Under the pieces are notes generated by a model. That model was not told the origin of the DNA, did no database searches, and saw only the letters and a program-made list of their open reading frames with translations. 41,686 bases of DNA from Manganibacter manganicus (lineage in GTDB: Bacteria; Pseudomonadota; Alphaproteobacteria; Rhizobiales; Rhizobiaceae): contig NZ_MDET01000024.1 of the NCBI RefSeq assembly GCF_002075885.1, forward strand, positions 1-41,686. Direction: 5' to 3'. This document shows positions 31,023 through 40,505 of this stretch, piece by piece. The position numbers and the translations under genes were made by a program. Positions within the stretch are counted from its first letter, which is position 1; each line of letters starts with the position of its first letter.

Positions 31023-31610
31023 ATGCCCCATGTCGAAAAAGGCATGCAGGTCGGCCTGTTCGGCGGCTCGTTCAATCCGCCGCATGCCGGCCATGCGCTG
31101 GTCGCGGAGATTGCGCTGCGGCGGCTGGCGCTCGACAGGCTGTGGTGGATGGTCACGCCCGGAAACCCGCTCAAGAGCACGCGCGAACTGGCGCCGCTTG
31201 CCGAGCGTATAGCGCTTTCGCAGCGTATCGCGACCAACCCGCGCATCCAGGTCACGGCTTTCGAGGCGGCGCATCGTGTGCGCTATACCGCCGATACATT
31301 GGCGCTTATACGCGCCAGAAACCCTGGCGTCGATTTCGTCTGGATCATGGGCGCCGATTCGCTGCGTGATTTCCATCGCTGGCAGCGCTGGCGCGAGATA
31401 ATGCTGACCTTTCCAATCGCCGTTATCGACCGGCCGGGTGCGACGCTCTCCTTCCTTTCTTCCGTAGCAGCCAAGACCTTCGATTATGCCCGTATCGACG
31501 AGCGTGACGCACAGTTGCTGGCGCGTAAGTCCGCGCCGGCCTGGACCTTCATCCATGGCCCGCGCTCTTCGCTCTCTTCCAGCGCCATTCGGGCGGGAAC
31601 ACGGGCCTGA
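31023..31610 (+). CDS. nadD: Nicotinate-nucleotide adenylyltransferase
   Basis: A 195-aa enzyme joining nicotinate mononucleotide and ATP in NAD synthesis. It has the nucleotidyltransferase motif GLFGGSFNPPHAGH and the WWMVTPGNPLK loop, DFVWIMGADSL, and the C-terminal LSSSAIRAG (usual SSTxIR). I choose the ATG at 31023 (MPHVEKGMQVGLFGG); ATG 31044 and a TTG further upstream at 30969 are other in-frame starts, and no clear ribosome-binding sequence decides. It follows proA by 57 bp. Confidence 0.93.
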   Translation: MPHVEKGMQVGLFGGSFNPPHAGHALVAEIALRRLALDRLWWMVTPGNPLKSTRELAPLAERIALSQRIATNPRIQVTAFEAAHRVRYTADTLALIRARNPGVDFVWIMGADSLRDFHRWQRWREIMLTFPIAVIDRPGATLSFLSSVAAKTFDYARIDERDAQLLARKSAPAWTFIHGPRSSLSSSAIRAGTRA

Positions 31611-31667
31611 CAGGGGCATGCAATGATGCAGTCTTGAAACTGCAATGCGACTCTGCCTATCTTTACG

Positions 31668-32132
31668 GTGTCATCCGCTTATGAGGATGGCTTGGTTGTT
31701 CTTGCTGCGAAAGGAAAGACACTGAGAACAGCACTACAGAAGAAGGCCGATCTCGTGCCTTCGCCGGCCGGAATCAGCGGAAATGCCACTGCGTCCCGCG
31801 CCATCGAAACGGTCCTTGCCAGTCTGGAAGACTCCAAGGCCGAAAACATCGTCTCCATCGACATTCAGGGAAAATCGAGCCTTGGCGATTACATGGTCGT
31901 CGCCTCAGGCCGGTCGCACCGTCATGTGTCGGCTGTCACCGACCATCTGCTCAAGGCGCTCAAGGATGCCGGATTCGGCAATCCGCGCGTTGAAGGCCAG
32001 GCCAGTGCGGATTGGGTCCTGATCGATGCGGGCGATGTCATCGTCCATGTCTTCCGACCCGAGGTCCGCGACTTCTACAGCCTTGAGAAAATGTGGCAGG
32101 CGCCGGACCTTGAAGAGGAAACGCTGCATTAA
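31668..32132 (+). CDS. rsfS: Ribosomal silencing factor RsfS
   Basis: A small protein (154 aa from the first GTG) that binds L14 on the 50S subunit and blocks subunit joining when nutrients are short. The conserved core is SRAIETVLASLEDSKAENIV, SIDIQGKSSLGDYMVVASGR, SADWVLIDAGDVIVHVF and the end RDFYSLEKMWQAP. The start is uncertain: GTG at 31668 gives the longest form, while GTG at 31755 follows AGAAGAAGG by 8 bp and would give 125 aa, closer to family length. It is the usual neighbour of nadD and rlmH. Confidence 0.93.
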   Translation: MSSAYEDGLVVLAAKGKTLRTALQKKADLVPSPAGISGNATASRAIETVLASLEDSKAENIVSIDIQGKSSLGDYMVVASGRSHRHVSAVTDHLLKALKDAGFGNPRVEGQASADWVLIDAGDVIVHVFRPEVRDFYSLEKMWQAPDLEEETLH

Positions 32133-32133
32133 T

Positions 32134-32150
32134 TTCGGACATTGTCCGAA
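32134..32150. repeat. Short perfect inverted repeat between rsfS and rlmH
   Basis: TTCGGACA-T-TGTCCGAA, starting just after the rsfS stop. It has no T-run, so it is not a standard terminator; it may be an RNA-stability hairpin or chance. Confidence 0.4.
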
Positions 32151-32205
32151 AACGGCCTTGTTTTTCGCCGAGGCGGAAATCCCGATGTAGCGCTTCAGGG
32201 CAGGA

Positions 32206-32688
32206 ATGAAGATCATTGTGCATGCCGTGGGCCGGATGAAGGCCGGTCCCGAAAGAGATTTGGCTGGCCGTTACTTTGAACGGTTCGCCCGCAGTGGTCC
32301 GGCGGTAGGGCTCGATTTCTCCGGGGTCACGGAGATCAGCGAAAGCCGCGCGCAGACGGGCAGTGAACGGCGGCGTGAAGAAGGCCGTGCGTTGCAGACA
32401 CAATTGCAGCCCGGCTCGGCGCTGCTTCTGCTGGACGAGCGAGGCCGCAACTTTTCCTCGGAAGAATTTGCCGGGCGCCTCGGCCTGATGCGTGACGACG
32501 GGCGAAAGACGCTTGTCGTGGCCGTCGGCGGGGCCGACGGGCACGATCTGTCGCTGCGTGACCAGGCCGAACTGGTGCTTTCTTTCGGCGCGCTCACCTG
32601 GCCGCATCAACTGGTGCGCATTATGTTGGCCGAGCAGCTTTATCGGGCCGCCACGATCCTTTCAGGCCATCCCTATCATCGCGCTTGA
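32206..32688 (+). CDS. rlmH: 23S rRNA (pseudouridine-1915-N3)-methyltransferase RlmH
   Basis: A 160-aa SPOUT methyltransferase that modifies helix 69 of 23S rRNA on assembled 70S ribosomes. It shows MKIIVHAVGRMKAGPERDLA at the start, LLLDERGRNFSSEEFA, the knot loop VVAVGGADGHD (usually GGPxG) and the C-terminal FGALTWPHQLVRIMLAEQLY...GHPYHR. Full length, ATG preceded by CAGGA. It lies next to rsfS, another late-stage 50S factor. Confidence 0.95.
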   Translation: MKIIVHAVGRMKAGPERDLAGRYFERFARSGPAVGLDFSGVTEISESRAQTGSERRREEGRALQTQLQPGSALLLLDERGRNFSSEEFAGRLGLMRDDGRKTLVVAVGGADGHDLSLRDQAELVLSFGALTWPHQLVRIMLAEQLYRAATILSGHPYHRA

Positions 32689-32779
32689 CAGGTATTGCCG
32701 CAGGTTCGTGCAACGGGCCTGGCGACAGTAAACATGGTTGATCGTTCGTTAACGAAGCGGCCGCTAATATTGGGCTTCC

Positions 32780-34054
32780 ATGTTTGAGAACCGCAAGCCA
32801 CGACGAAACGCCTTGGACGGCTTGCGCGCCGCCATTGTTGTCGTTTTGTTGTTACCGGGCATGGTGCATGCGGAAAACGGCACGGACACCACGCCCGATT
32901 CCGAGCAGAGTCGGATCGAATATGAACGCATCTCGAACGAGATCACGCTGTCATCCGAGCGGATGGCCAAACTCGCTGCCGACATCGCTTCGATACGCAA
33001 GGATTACGCCAGCATTACCGCGGCCCTTATCCAGTCCGCCAAGACCGAACAGAAGCTTGGCCAGGACATTGAGGACATAGGGGCCAAGCTCGACGAACTG
33101 AAAGCCAAGGAGAAAGCAATACGCCTCTCTCTGGCAGGCCGTCGCGACGTGTTGGCCGAGGTGCTCGGCGCCCTGGAGCGCATCGGCGTCAATCCGCCGC
33201 CGGCAATTCTCGTCAAGCCGGAAGACGCGCTGTCGTCGGTGCGCAGCGCCATATTGCTGGGCGCGGTGGTACCCGAACTGCGTGCCGAGACCGAGGCGCT
33301 GGTGGCCGACCTCAAAGCGCGCGCGCGTGTGACGGCCTCCATAGAAGCCGAGCGGGCGCGATTGAAGACGGCCGTCACCGATCAACTGGCGGAAAAGCAG
33401 CGGCTCACCTTGCTTCTGGAGGCCAAGAAGAAAGTGCAGGCCGATACCCAGACAGCGATGGAGGAAGAGCAGAAGCACGCTGCCGATCTGGCCGCGAGGG
33501 CCAGGAGCCTGAAGGATCTGATAGCCGCGCTCGACGAACAGGCGGAAAAGGACCGTAAAGCTCAGGATCTGGCCATGCAGCCGATACCGGAGGCCAACCG
33601 GTTGATCGAGCATCCGCCCTTTGCGGCGCTCAAGGGACAGGTGGCGCTGCCGGCGATAGGCAAGATCAAGCGCCGCTTCGGCGCGAAAGACGAGAGCGGC
33701 GCGATAATGCGGGGCGACATGGTTGCGACACAATCGGGCGCCATCGTGACGGCGCCGGCGGATGGACATGTACTTTATGCGGGGCCGTTCCGCTCTTACG
33801 GACAACTCTTGATCCTTGATGCCGGCGCCGGCTATCATATCGTGCTGGCGGGGATGGGCAGATTGAGCGTCGTGTCCGGTCAATCCGTGCTTGCAGGCGA
33901 GCCGATCGGCTCGATGGGTGAGGCGAGACTTGCGAGCAATTCGGCCTCGTCGAACGGAAATGCGACACCGGAACTTTACGTCGAGTTCCGCAAGGATGGA
34001 AAACCCGTCGATCCGACCCCGTGGTGGGCGGACCGTTTCTCTGGAAGGACTTGA
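32780..34054 (+). CDS. EnvC-like murein hydrolase activator (coiled coil plus degenerate LytM)
   Basis: A 424-aa periplasmic protein. A signal sequence covers about residues 1-31 (LRAAIVVVLLLPGMVHA). Residues about 40-270 are a long heptad-rich coiled coil, and the C-terminus (about 290-420) is a LytM/M23 domain. The metallopeptidase motifs are lost: the HxGxD position reads RGDM and the HxH position is not His-rich (PELYVEFR), which is typical of EnvC-type proteins that activate amidases instead of cutting peptidoglycan. It should act in daughter-cell separation. CtpA starts 1 bp after its stop, and this envC-ctpA pairing is common in alphaproteobacteria. Confidence 0.9.
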   Translation: MFENRKPRRNALDGLRAAIVVVLLLPGMVHAENGTDTTPDSEQSRIEYERISNEITLSSERMAKLAADIASIRKDYASITAALIQSAKTEQKLGQDIEDIGAKLDELKAKEKAIRLSLAGRRDVLAEVLGALERIGVNPPPAILVKPEDALSSVRSAILLGAVVPELRAETEALVADLKARARVTASIEAERARLKTAVTDQLAEKQRLTLLLEAKKKVQADTQTAMEEEQKHAADLAARARSLKDLIAALDEQAEKDRKAQDLAMQPIPEANRLIEHPPFAALKGQVALPAIGKIKRRFGAKDESGAIMRGDMVATQSGAIVTAPADGHVLYAGPFRSYGQLLILDAGAGYHIVLAGMGRLSVVSGQSVLAGEPIGSMGEARLASNSASSNGNATPELYVEFRKDGKPVDPTPWWADRFSGRT

Positions 34055-34055
34055 A

Positions 34056-35381
34056 ATGATGCGGAAATTTTCGCTCCTGCTCGCCGGCGTGCTGATGGGC
34101 GCCTCGGCCATGAGCCTGGTTTACGGGGTGCCCGGCTCGGCAGCGAACGCGGCGAGTTCGGATACTTATAAGGAACTCGCGATCTTCGGCGATGTCTTCG
34201 AGCGGGTGAGGGCGCAATACGTCACGCCGCCGGACGACAAATCGCTGGTGGAGAATGCCATCAATGGCATGCTGACCTCGCTCGATCCGCATTCCTCCTA
34301 CATGAATGCCGAGCAGGCGCAGGACATGCGGGTTCAGACCAAGGGCGAATTCGGCGGCCTCGGTATCGAGGTCACGATGGAAAATGACCTTGTCAAGGTC
34401 ATCACGCCGATCGACGACACCCCTGCCGCCAAGGCAGGTGTGCTGGCCGGTGACTATATTTCCAAGATCGACGGCCAGGAAGTGCGCGGCATGACCCTGA
34501 ACGACGCGGTCGACAAGATGCGCGGGCCGGTCAAGACGCCGATCAAGCTGACCATTCTGCGCAAGGGCGCCGACAAGCCGATCGAAGTGTCGGTGGTGCG
34601 TGACATCATCAAGGTCAAGGCGGTGAAGTTCCGGGTCGAGAAGGACATCGGCTATATGAAGATCGCCTCCTTTACCGAGCAGACCTATGACGACCTCGAA
34701 AACGCGATCAAGAAGATCCAGGAGGAGGTTCCGAAGGACAAGCTGAAGGGCTACGTGCTCGATCTCAGGCTCAATCCGGGCGGCCTGCTCGATCAGGCGG
34801 TGAGCGTTTCCGATGCTTTCCTCGATCGTGGTGAAATCGTTTCGACGCGTGGCCGCGATCCCAAGGACGTGACGCGTTTTGACGCCAAGGCTGGCGACGA
34901 TATCAACGGCAAGCCGCTGGTGGTATTGATCAATGGCGGCTCAGCGAGTGCTTCGGAAATCGTCGCCGGTGCCTTGCAGGACATGAAGCGCGCGACGCTG
35001 GTGGGTACGCAGTCGTTCGGCAAGGGTTCTGTGCAGACGATTATTCCGCTCGGCGAGAACGGTGCCTTGAGGCTTACGACGGCGCTCTATTACACGCCTT
35101 CGGGCAAGTCGATCCAGGGCAAGGGCATCACTCCCGATATCGAGGTGGATCAGCCCTTGCCGCCGGAATTGCAGGGTCGCGACGTGACGCGCGGTGAATC
35201 GGATCTCAAGGGCCATATCAAGGGAGCGGACGAAAACTCGGATGGCTCCGGTTCTTCGGCCTATGTGCCGCCGGATCCGAAGGACGATCTGCAATTGATC
35301 TATGCCGAGCAGCTTTTGCGCGGTGAAAAGACCAATCCGGCTTTCCCACCTAATCCGAACAAGGTGGTGAACAACCAATAG
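34056..35381 (+). CDS. ctpA: Carboxy-terminal processing protease CtpA (S41 family)
   Basis: A 441-aa periplasmic serine protease with an N-terminal signal or anchor (FSLLLAGVLMGASAMSLVYG). A PDZ domain (about 95-180; GGLGIEVTMENDLVKVITPI) is followed by the S41 peptidase with LRLNPGGLLDQAV. The catalytic Ser is S298 in GGSASASEIVAGAL and the Lys K323 in GTQSFGKGSVQ. The C-terminus ends in a Pro/Asn-rich tail. ATGs at 34056 and 34059 are both possible. It follows the envC-like gene almost directly and probably shares its message. Substrates in this family include cell-wall hydrolases. Confidence 0.95.
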   Translation: MMRKFSLLLAGVLMGASAMSLVYGVPGSAANAASSDTYKELAIFGDVFERVRAQYVTPPDDKSLVENAINGMLTSLDPHSSYMNAEQAQDMRVQTKGEFGGLGIEVTMENDLVKVITPIDDTPAAKAGVLAGDYISKIDGQEVRGMTLNDAVDKMRGPVKTPIKLTILRKGADKPIEVSVVRDIIKVKAVKFRVEKDIGYMKIASFTEQTYDDLENAIKKIQEEVPKDKLKGYVLDLRLNPGGLLDQAVSVSDAFLDRGEIVSTRGRDPKDVTRFDAKAGDDINGKPLVVLINGGSASASEIVAGALQDMKRATLVGTQSFGKGSVQTIIPLGENGALRLTTALYYTPSGKSIQGKGITPDIEVDQPLPPELQGRDVTRGESDLKGHIKGADENSDGSGSSAYVPPDPKDDLQLIYAEQLLRGEKTNPAFPPNPNKVVNNQ

Positions 35382-35472
35382 GCCGCCAGATAGTCCTGTT
35401 TTTGCCGGTATCTATGCCATGCTGCCGGGGCCGAAAGGTTCCGGCAGTTTGATTCGAGCGGCGGGGGTGCGC

Positions 35473-36645
35473 TTGGCTGAATTGAAGGAGATCGATCGCC
35501 CGCTGGGTCAAGATGGGCCGCCCGCAAGGCGCGGCGTGACCCTCGACCGCGGGTCGATCATGCTGGCGGCGGCCGCTGTCGTGCTGGTCGTCGTCTCCGC
35601 TGCGATTGCCTTGCGCGACAGGCCATTCCGTCATCCCGAGACGACCGCCGTCACGACGCCGAAAATCGTCGCGGAGGTCAACCCCGTCGCGACGGAACCG
35701 GTCAGACCGGCGCCCTCTGCCAGCGGCGCCGCGAAGCCGACCGACGGACCGAAGATCATTCATATCGAAGGCGAGGGGCCGGCCAGCCAACCGGGCGGCG
35801 CAATCGTCATCCGCGATCCTTCGGCCGTCAGCCAGGATCTACGGGTCGCGCACCTGCCTGACAGGGCGCTGATCGAAGACAGTCCGACCGGTCCGCTGCC
35901 GATTCGCTCAGTCGACGGGCGCAGGCCGTTCGACGTTTATGCACGGCCATGGTCCGGGGCGCGCGGCGCGCGGATTGCCATCGTCATCGGCGGGCTTGCC
36001 GTTTCGCAGACGACCACGCAGGCGGCGATCGCCAAATTGCCGGCAGAAGTCACGCTGGCCTTTGCACCGCAAGGCAATTCCATTGGCCGCTGGATGCAGG
36101 ATGCGCGCCACCGGGGCCATGAAATCGTCATGCAGGTGCCGCTGGAGCCGTTCGGCTATCCTTCGGTCAATCCGGGCCGCAATACGCTGACGATTGCCGC
36201 TTCACCGCCCGAGAATCTGGAAAAGCTGCGCTGGGCGTTGTCGCGTATGACCAACTACGTTGCGGTGATGAATTATATGGGCGCGCGGTTCAGTTCCGAC
36301 GCCGATGCCTTGCAACCGGTCATGGACGAACTCGCCAAACGCGGCCTTGGCTATATCGATGACGGCACCTCGGCGCGCAGCCAGGCTCCGGAATTGGCGC
36401 TCAAGGACAGCGTGCCGTTCGCCGTCGCCGATACCACCATCGATCAGGTGCAGGATCGCGGCGCGATCCTGAAAAAGCTCGATGAACTGGAAGCGACGGC
36501 ACGCGCCAAGGGGTTCGCCGTCGGCGTCGGATCGGCCTTCGATGTGACGGTGGATACCGTCGCCTCTTGGGTGGAGGAAGCGAAGAAGCGCGGTATCGAG
36601 ATCGTGCCCATTTCCGCCGTGGCCAATGATCCCCAGAAGGGGTAG
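35473..36645 (+). CDS. Divergent polysaccharide deacetylase family protein (DUF610 type)
   Basis: A protein of about 390 aa. Near the N-terminus is one membrane helix (IMLAAAAVVLVVVSAAIAL), then a Pro/Ala-rich periplasmic linker of about 100 residues, and a C-terminal divergent polysaccharide-deacetylase (NodB-like) domain with RIAIVIGGLAVSQTTTQAAI, LPAEVTLAFAPQGNSIGRWM, GHEIVMQVPLEPFGYP and YIDDGTSARSQ. In family homologues the first motif is usually IVIDDMG; here it reads IVIGGLA, so the metal-binding Asp pair appears lost. It follows ctpA in an envelope cluster. The start is unclear: TTG 35473 (LAELKEIDRPLGQ) fits homologues, with GTG 35467 and ATG 35419 as alternatives. Confidence 0.82.
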   Translation: MAELKEIDRPLGQDGPPARRGVTLDRGSIMLAAAAVVLVVVSAAIALRDRPFRHPETTAVTTPKIVAEVNPVATEPVRPAPSASGAAKPTDGPKIIHIEGEGPASQPGGAIVIRDPSAVSQDLRVAHLPDRALIEDSPTGPLPIRSVDGRRPFDVYARPWSGARGARIAIVIGGLAVSQTTTQAAIAKLPAEVTLAFAPQGNSIGRWMQDARHRGHEIVMQVPLEPFGYPSVNPGRNTLTIAASPPENLEKLRWALSRMTNYVAVMNYMGARFSSDADALQPVMDELAKRGLGYIDDGTSARSQAPELALKDSVPFAVADTTIDQVQDRGAILKKLDELEATARAKGFAVGVGSAFDVTVDTVASWVEEAKKRGIEIVPISAVANDPQKG

Positions 36646-36696
36646 CAATTTTTTCCGGTGTTTTCGCACCTACATTCCCGAGCGATAGGCAAGCGC

Positions 36697-37215
36697 ATGA
36701 TTGGAAAACGAATCGATCCCGAAACGCTGCCCTATCGCCGCTGCGTCGGGGTGATGATACTCAACCCGCAAGGGCTGGTCTGGTCCGGCCGTCGTATCGC
36801 CGAGCCGGACAGCGAAACGGCCGGCACCGCAAGGCTCTGGCAGATGCCGCAGGGCGGCATCGACAAGGGCGAGGCGCCGCTGGTGGCGGCCTATCGCGAG
36901 GCTTTTGAAGAGACCGGCATGAAAAGCCTCGACCTGATCGCCGAGGCGCCGGACTGGATCAATTACGATCTGCCCCGTGAACTGGTCGGCATCGCGCTCA
37001 AGGGCAAATATCGCGGGCAAACGCAAAGATGGTTTGCCCTCCGCTTCACCGGTGATGAAAGCGAAATTCGCATCAATCCGCCGCCGGCCGGCAACGAGGC
37101 CGAATTCGATGCCTGGGCGTGGCGGCCGATGCAGGAACTCCCTGAACTGATCGTGCCGTTCAAGCGCAAGGTCTACGATGCGGTCGTGGCCGCTTTTCGC
37201 CATCTTGCACCGTAG
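36697..37215 (+). CDS. rppH: RNA pyrophosphohydrolase (Nudix)
   Basis: A 172-aa Nudix hydrolase that removes pyrophosphate from 5'-triphosphate RNA and so starts mRNA decay. It opens [20 protein letters not shown] and has a complete Nudix box at 53-75 ([20 protein letters not shown] then TGM), and the RppH/IalA-type [14 protein letters not shown]. The ATG at 36697 matches family length; the open frame begins 13 codons earlier. In Bartonella this family is the invasion-associated IalA. It is the last gene of the ctpA-deacetylase-rppH run. Confidence 0.93.
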   Translation: MIGKRIDPETLPYRRCVGVMILNPQGLVWSGRRIAEPDSETAGTARLWQMPQGGIDKGEAPLVAAYREAFEETGMKSLDLIAEAPDWINYDLPRELVGIALKGKYRGQTQRWFALRFTGDESEIRINPPPAGNEAEFDAWAWRPMQELPELIVPFKRKVYDAVVAAFRHLAP

Positions 37216-37397
37216 GGTTTTCGCGATTTCATAGCCTATCGCGGTTCCGTGCGATTTGGCTTGGCTGAATCTGGTTTTGTGAAAGAATCCACCAATGATT
37301 GCCTTATAATAGGGAAGATTGTGCGCGTTTGCCGTGGTAGAAGCACAGTTACGTGGCCCAAGGCGGCGTTATGTGCAAGAATCTCGGATCTGGCGAC

Positions 37398-38534
37398 ATG
37401 GACAGGAATTTTGAACAGACCGATATGCTCCGGCAGCCATCCCTTGCTGCTGCCGGCGCGGTGCTGACCATCGATCTCGGCGCCCTGCGTGAGAACTATC
37501 GGCGGCTCAATGCCCGGTTGACAGGCGGTGCGCGGGCGGCCGGTGTGGTCAAGGCCGACGGTTACGGGCTCGGCGCTGTGGCCGTAGCTCACGCCTTGCA
37601 GGCGGAAGGTTGTGACCGGTTCTTTGTCGCGCATGTCGAGGAAGGCGTTTGCCTGCGCTCAGCGCTTGGCGACGGACCGGCGATTTTCGTCCTGAACGGC
37701 CTGCCGCCCGGCGCGGAGGGCGAAGCCATGGTTTCGCGGCTGACGCCGGTTCTCAACAGCGTTGAACAACTTGCAGCCTGGCGGGCAGCCGCGCACCGCG
37801 CCGGCCGATCGCTGCCAGCGGCGCTGCAGGTCGATAGCGGCATGTCGAGGCTCGGCATGGCCGCAGCCGAAGTGGAGGCGGTGGCCGGTGATGCGGCCAG
37901 CCTCGATGGTGTCGATGTCGTGCTGGTGATGAGCCATCTGGCTTGTGCGGACGAGCCGCATCATCCGGCCAATGCCGCGCAATTGCTTGAATTCGAGCGA
38001 CTGCGCGCCATGCTGCCGGCTGCCCCCGCTTCCTTCGCCAATTCGTCGGGTATTTTTCTCGGGTCCGCCTATCATTTCGATCTCGCGCGTCCGGGGGCTG
38101 CGCTCTACGGCATCAACCCGACGCCTGGCCATACGAATCCGATGCTGCCGGTGGTGCGGCTGGATGCCAGGGTGATCCAGACGCGCACCGTCGAAGAGGG
38201 GGCAGGGGTTGGCTATGGCCACATCTATTTCGCGGCAGGCAGCCTGCGAACGGCCACCATTTCGCTCGGCTATGCCGATGGCTGGCACAGGCGTGGCGCG
38301 GCCGCTGCCTTCTTCGGCGGCAAGCGGTTGCCTTTTATCGGCCGGGTGTCGATGGATTCGATCATCCTCGATATTTCGGCACTGCCGGAAAGCCGGTTGC
38401 AGGCCGGCGATCTTGTCGAGGTCATCGGGCCATCGCAGGATGTGGATCAAGTGGCGGCGCTGACCGGCACGATTGGCTACGAGGTGCTGACAAGCCTCGG
38501 CAACAGGTTCCATCGGCGCATTGTGAACGGCTGA
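37398..38534 (+). CDS. alr: Alanine racemase
   Basis: A 378-aa PLP enzyme interconverting L- and D-alanine. The PLP lysine is K52 in GVVKADGYGLGA, and the second catalytic base is the Tyr in GVGYGHIYFA. Other marks are LQVDSGMSRLGM, HFDLARPGAALYGINP and FIGRVSMDSIILDIS. I use the ATG at 37398 (MDRNFEQTDMLRQP); in-frame alternatives at 37371 and 37425 change the N-terminus only slightly. With dadA 86 bp downstream it could serve D-alanine catabolism as well as cell-wall D-Ala supply. Confidence 0.94.
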   Translation: MDRNFEQTDMLRQPSLAAAGAVLTIDLGALRENYRRLNARLTGGARAAGVVKADGYGLGAVAVAHALQAEGCDRFFVAHVEEGVCLRSALGDGPAIFVLNGLPPGAEGEAMVSRLTPVLNSVEQLAAWRAAAHRAGRSLPAALQVDSGMSRLGMAAAEVEAVAGDAASLDGVDVVLVMSHLACADEPHHPANAAQLLEFERLRAMLPAAPASFANSSGIFLGSAYHFDLARPGAALYGINPTPGHTNPMLPVVRLDARVIQTRTVEEGAGVGYGHIYFAAGSLRTATISLGYADGWHRRGAAAAFFGGKRLPFIGRVSMDSIILDISALPESRLQAGDLVEVIGPSQDVDQVAALTGTIGYEVLTSLGNRFHRRIVNG

Positions 38535-38620
38535 AGGCTGAATTTTAAATCAATTGCGCGGGTGCGAGGCCGGTGCGGATTATGGTGGCTCGGGCAACGA
38601 GTGCCGCGGGGAGTGAACGA

Positions 38621-39877
38621 ATGAAAGTATTGATACTGGGCAGCGGCGTGATCGGCGTGACGAGCGCCTATTTTCTCGCCGAGGCGGGGCATGAGGTTAC
38701 GGTCATCGACCGCCAGCCCGGCCCGGCATTGGAAACCAGCTTCGCCAATGCGGGCGAGATTTCACCTGGCTATTCCTCGCCATGGGCTGGCCCCGGCGTC
38801 CCGGTCAAGGCGCTTAAATGGTTGACGATGAAACACGGGCCGCTGGTAATACGGCCAGGCTTCGACCGGCATATGTGGTCGTGGATGCTCAAGATGCTGC
38901 GCAATTGCACGGCCGAGCGCTATGCGGTGAACAAGTCGCGCATGGTGCCGGTCGCCGAATACAGCCGTGATGTGCTGAAGGCGCTGCGCTCCACCACCAA
39001 TATCGCCTATGATGAGCGCGCCAAGGGCACGCTGCAGCTCTTCCGCACGCAAAAGCAATTGGATTCCATCGGTGGTGACGTCGAGGTGTTGAAGCAGACG
39101 GGCGTGCCGTTCGAGGTTCTCGACCCCGAAGGCTGCATCGCCGCCGAACCCGGCCTAGGTGCGGTGCGTGAGAAATTCGTCGGCGGCCTGCGCCTGCCCG
39201 GCGACGAAACCGGCGATTGCCAGATGTTCACCGAGCGGCTGGCCGAAATCGCCACCGCTGCCGGGGTCAAATTCGAATATGGCGTCACGCTGACCGGCAT
39301 CGAGACGGCGCAGGGCAAAGTAACCGGCGTGACCACAAGCGCCGGGCCGGGCCGCGCCGACGCCTATGTGATGGCGCTCGGTTCTTATTCGCCGATCTGG
39401 ATGCGCAAGCTCGGTCAGCCGATACCGGTCTATCCGGTCAAGGGTTATTCGATCACCGTGCCGATTGTGAATGCATCGGCGGCGCCGGAATCGACGATCA
39501 TGGACGAGACCTACAAGATCGCCATTACGCGCCTCGGCGACCGCATCCGCGTTGGCGGCACGGCCGAGATTTCCGGCTACAATCTGAGCCTCAACGATGC
39601 GCGACGCGACACGTTGATACATTCGGTCACCGATCTTTTCCCCGCTGCCGGAGACATCAGCAAGGCAACATTCTGGACCGGCCAGCGGCCGATGACGCCG
39701 GACGGGCCGCCGATCATCGGCCTGTCGAAATATGCCAATCTTTATCTCAACACCGGCCATGGCACGCTGGGCTGGACAATGTCCTGCGGCTCGGCCCGTG
39801 TCTTGGCCGACATCATGTCCGGCCGTGCGCCCGATATTGACGCCAGCGCGTTGGGGCCGCAGCGCTACGCGGCGTGA
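38621..39877 (+). CDS. dadA: D-amino acid dehydrogenase small subunit
   Basis: A 418-aa FAD enzyme that oxidises D-alanine to pyruvate and ammonia at the membrane. The N-terminus is an FAD Rossmann motif ([20 protein letters not shown], ending VTVID near residue 30), followed by [20 protein letters not shown]. The C-terminal part has [15 protein letters not shown] and [20 protein letters not shown], both typical of DadA. GGGGAG precedes the ATG at 38621, which matches the family start. With alr it forms the alanine catabolic pair; no Lrp-type regulator is adjacent. Confidence 0.94.
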   Translation: MKVLILGSGVIGVTSAYFLAEAGHEVTVIDRQPGPALETSFANAGEISPGYSSPWAGPGVPVKALKWLTMKHGPLVIRPGFDRHMWSWMLKMLRNCTAERYAVNKSRMVPVAEYSRDVLKALRSTTNIAYDERAKGTLQLFRTQKQLDSIGGDVEVLKQTGVPFEVLDPEGCIAAEPGLGAVREKFVGGLRLPGDETGDCQMFTERLAEIATAAGVKFEYGVTLTGIETAQGKVTGVTTSAGPGRADAYVMALGSYSPIWMRKLGQPIPVYPVKGYSITVPIVNASAAPESTIMDETYKIAITRLGDRIRVGGTAEISGYNLSLNDARRDTLIHSVTDLFPAAGDISKATFWTGQRPMTPDGPPIIGLSKYANLYLNTGHGTLGWTMSCGSARVLADIMSGRAPDIDASALGPQRYAA

Positions 39878-39888
39878 CGCCAAAACAG

Positions 39889-39918
39889 AAACGCCCGGTT
39901 TGGGCCGGGCGTTTTCAT
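39889..39918. terminator. Bidirectional Rho-independent terminator between dadA and msrB
   Basis: A perfect 10-bp stem (AAACGCCCGG at 39889-39898 with CCGGGCGTTT at 39905-39914), loop TTTGGG, and TTTT after the stem. A-rich sequence on the other side (CAAAACAGAAA) lets it also stop the convergent msrB transcript. Confidence 0.88.
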
Positions 39919-39937
39919 TCCGAACGCGGATTTGACG

Positions 39938-40342
39938 TTACGCGGCCGGTTCGAATTTGAGCGCCACGCCGTTGACGCAATAGCGCAGGCCGGTCGGCGG
40001 CGGGCCGTCCGGGAAGACATGGCCGAGATGGCTGCCGCAGGTGGCGCAATGCACCTCGGTGCGCGTCATGCCGTGGCTGCGGTCGGTCGTGGTCTCGACG
40101 GAGCGGGGCAGGGGATCGTTGAAGCTCGGCCAGCCGGTGCCGCTTTCGAATTTCAGCGAGGCCTCGAACAGCTTGCTGTCACATCCGGCGCAATGGAAAG
40201 CGCCGGCGCGATGCTCATGCAAAAGGGCGCAACTGCCGGGCCGCTCCGTGCCGTGGCCGCGCATGACGGCGTATTGCTCCGGCGAGAGCAAGGCTCTCCA
40301 TTCGGCGTCGGTGCGGGTGACGGGATAGGTTTGGGTATCCAT
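39938..40342 (-). CDS. msrB: Peptide methionine (R)-S-oxide reductase MsrB
   Basis: A 134-aa enzyme that reduces the R form of methionine sulfoxide in proteins. The zinc site is two CxxC pairs: C51/C54 (FHCAGCDSKLF) and C99/C102 (VHCATCGSHLGHVF). The catalytic cysteine is C122 in RYCVNGVALKF, and GTGWPSF is present. AGGAG lies 6 bp before the ATG at 40342, which I prefer to the longer frame starting at 40387. It is convergent with dadA, with no msrA nearby. The right-hand insertion sequence begins only 83 bp upstream of its start, in the opposite orientation, and may have replaced or moved its promoter. Confidence 0.95.
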   Translation of the reverse strand: MDTQTYPVTRTDAEWRALLSPEQYAVMRGHGTERPGSCALLHEHRAGAFHCAGCDSKLFEASLKFESGTGWPSFNDPLPRSVETTTDRSHGMTRTEVHCATCGSHLGHVFPDGPPPTGLRYCVNGVALKFEPAA

Positions 40343-40505
40343 GTTCATCTCCTGCCTTTGCGGCTTGTCATTAATGTCGTCGGGCAATTCGTTTCAACAT
40401 AGGTATTTGTTACGGTGCTGACCACTGAGCTACCCCCCGAAATTCGGACACTGACATAAGCTATGATTTGCGGTCTGCTGATCTTCGACGAAAAGGAGAT
40501 CAGAG

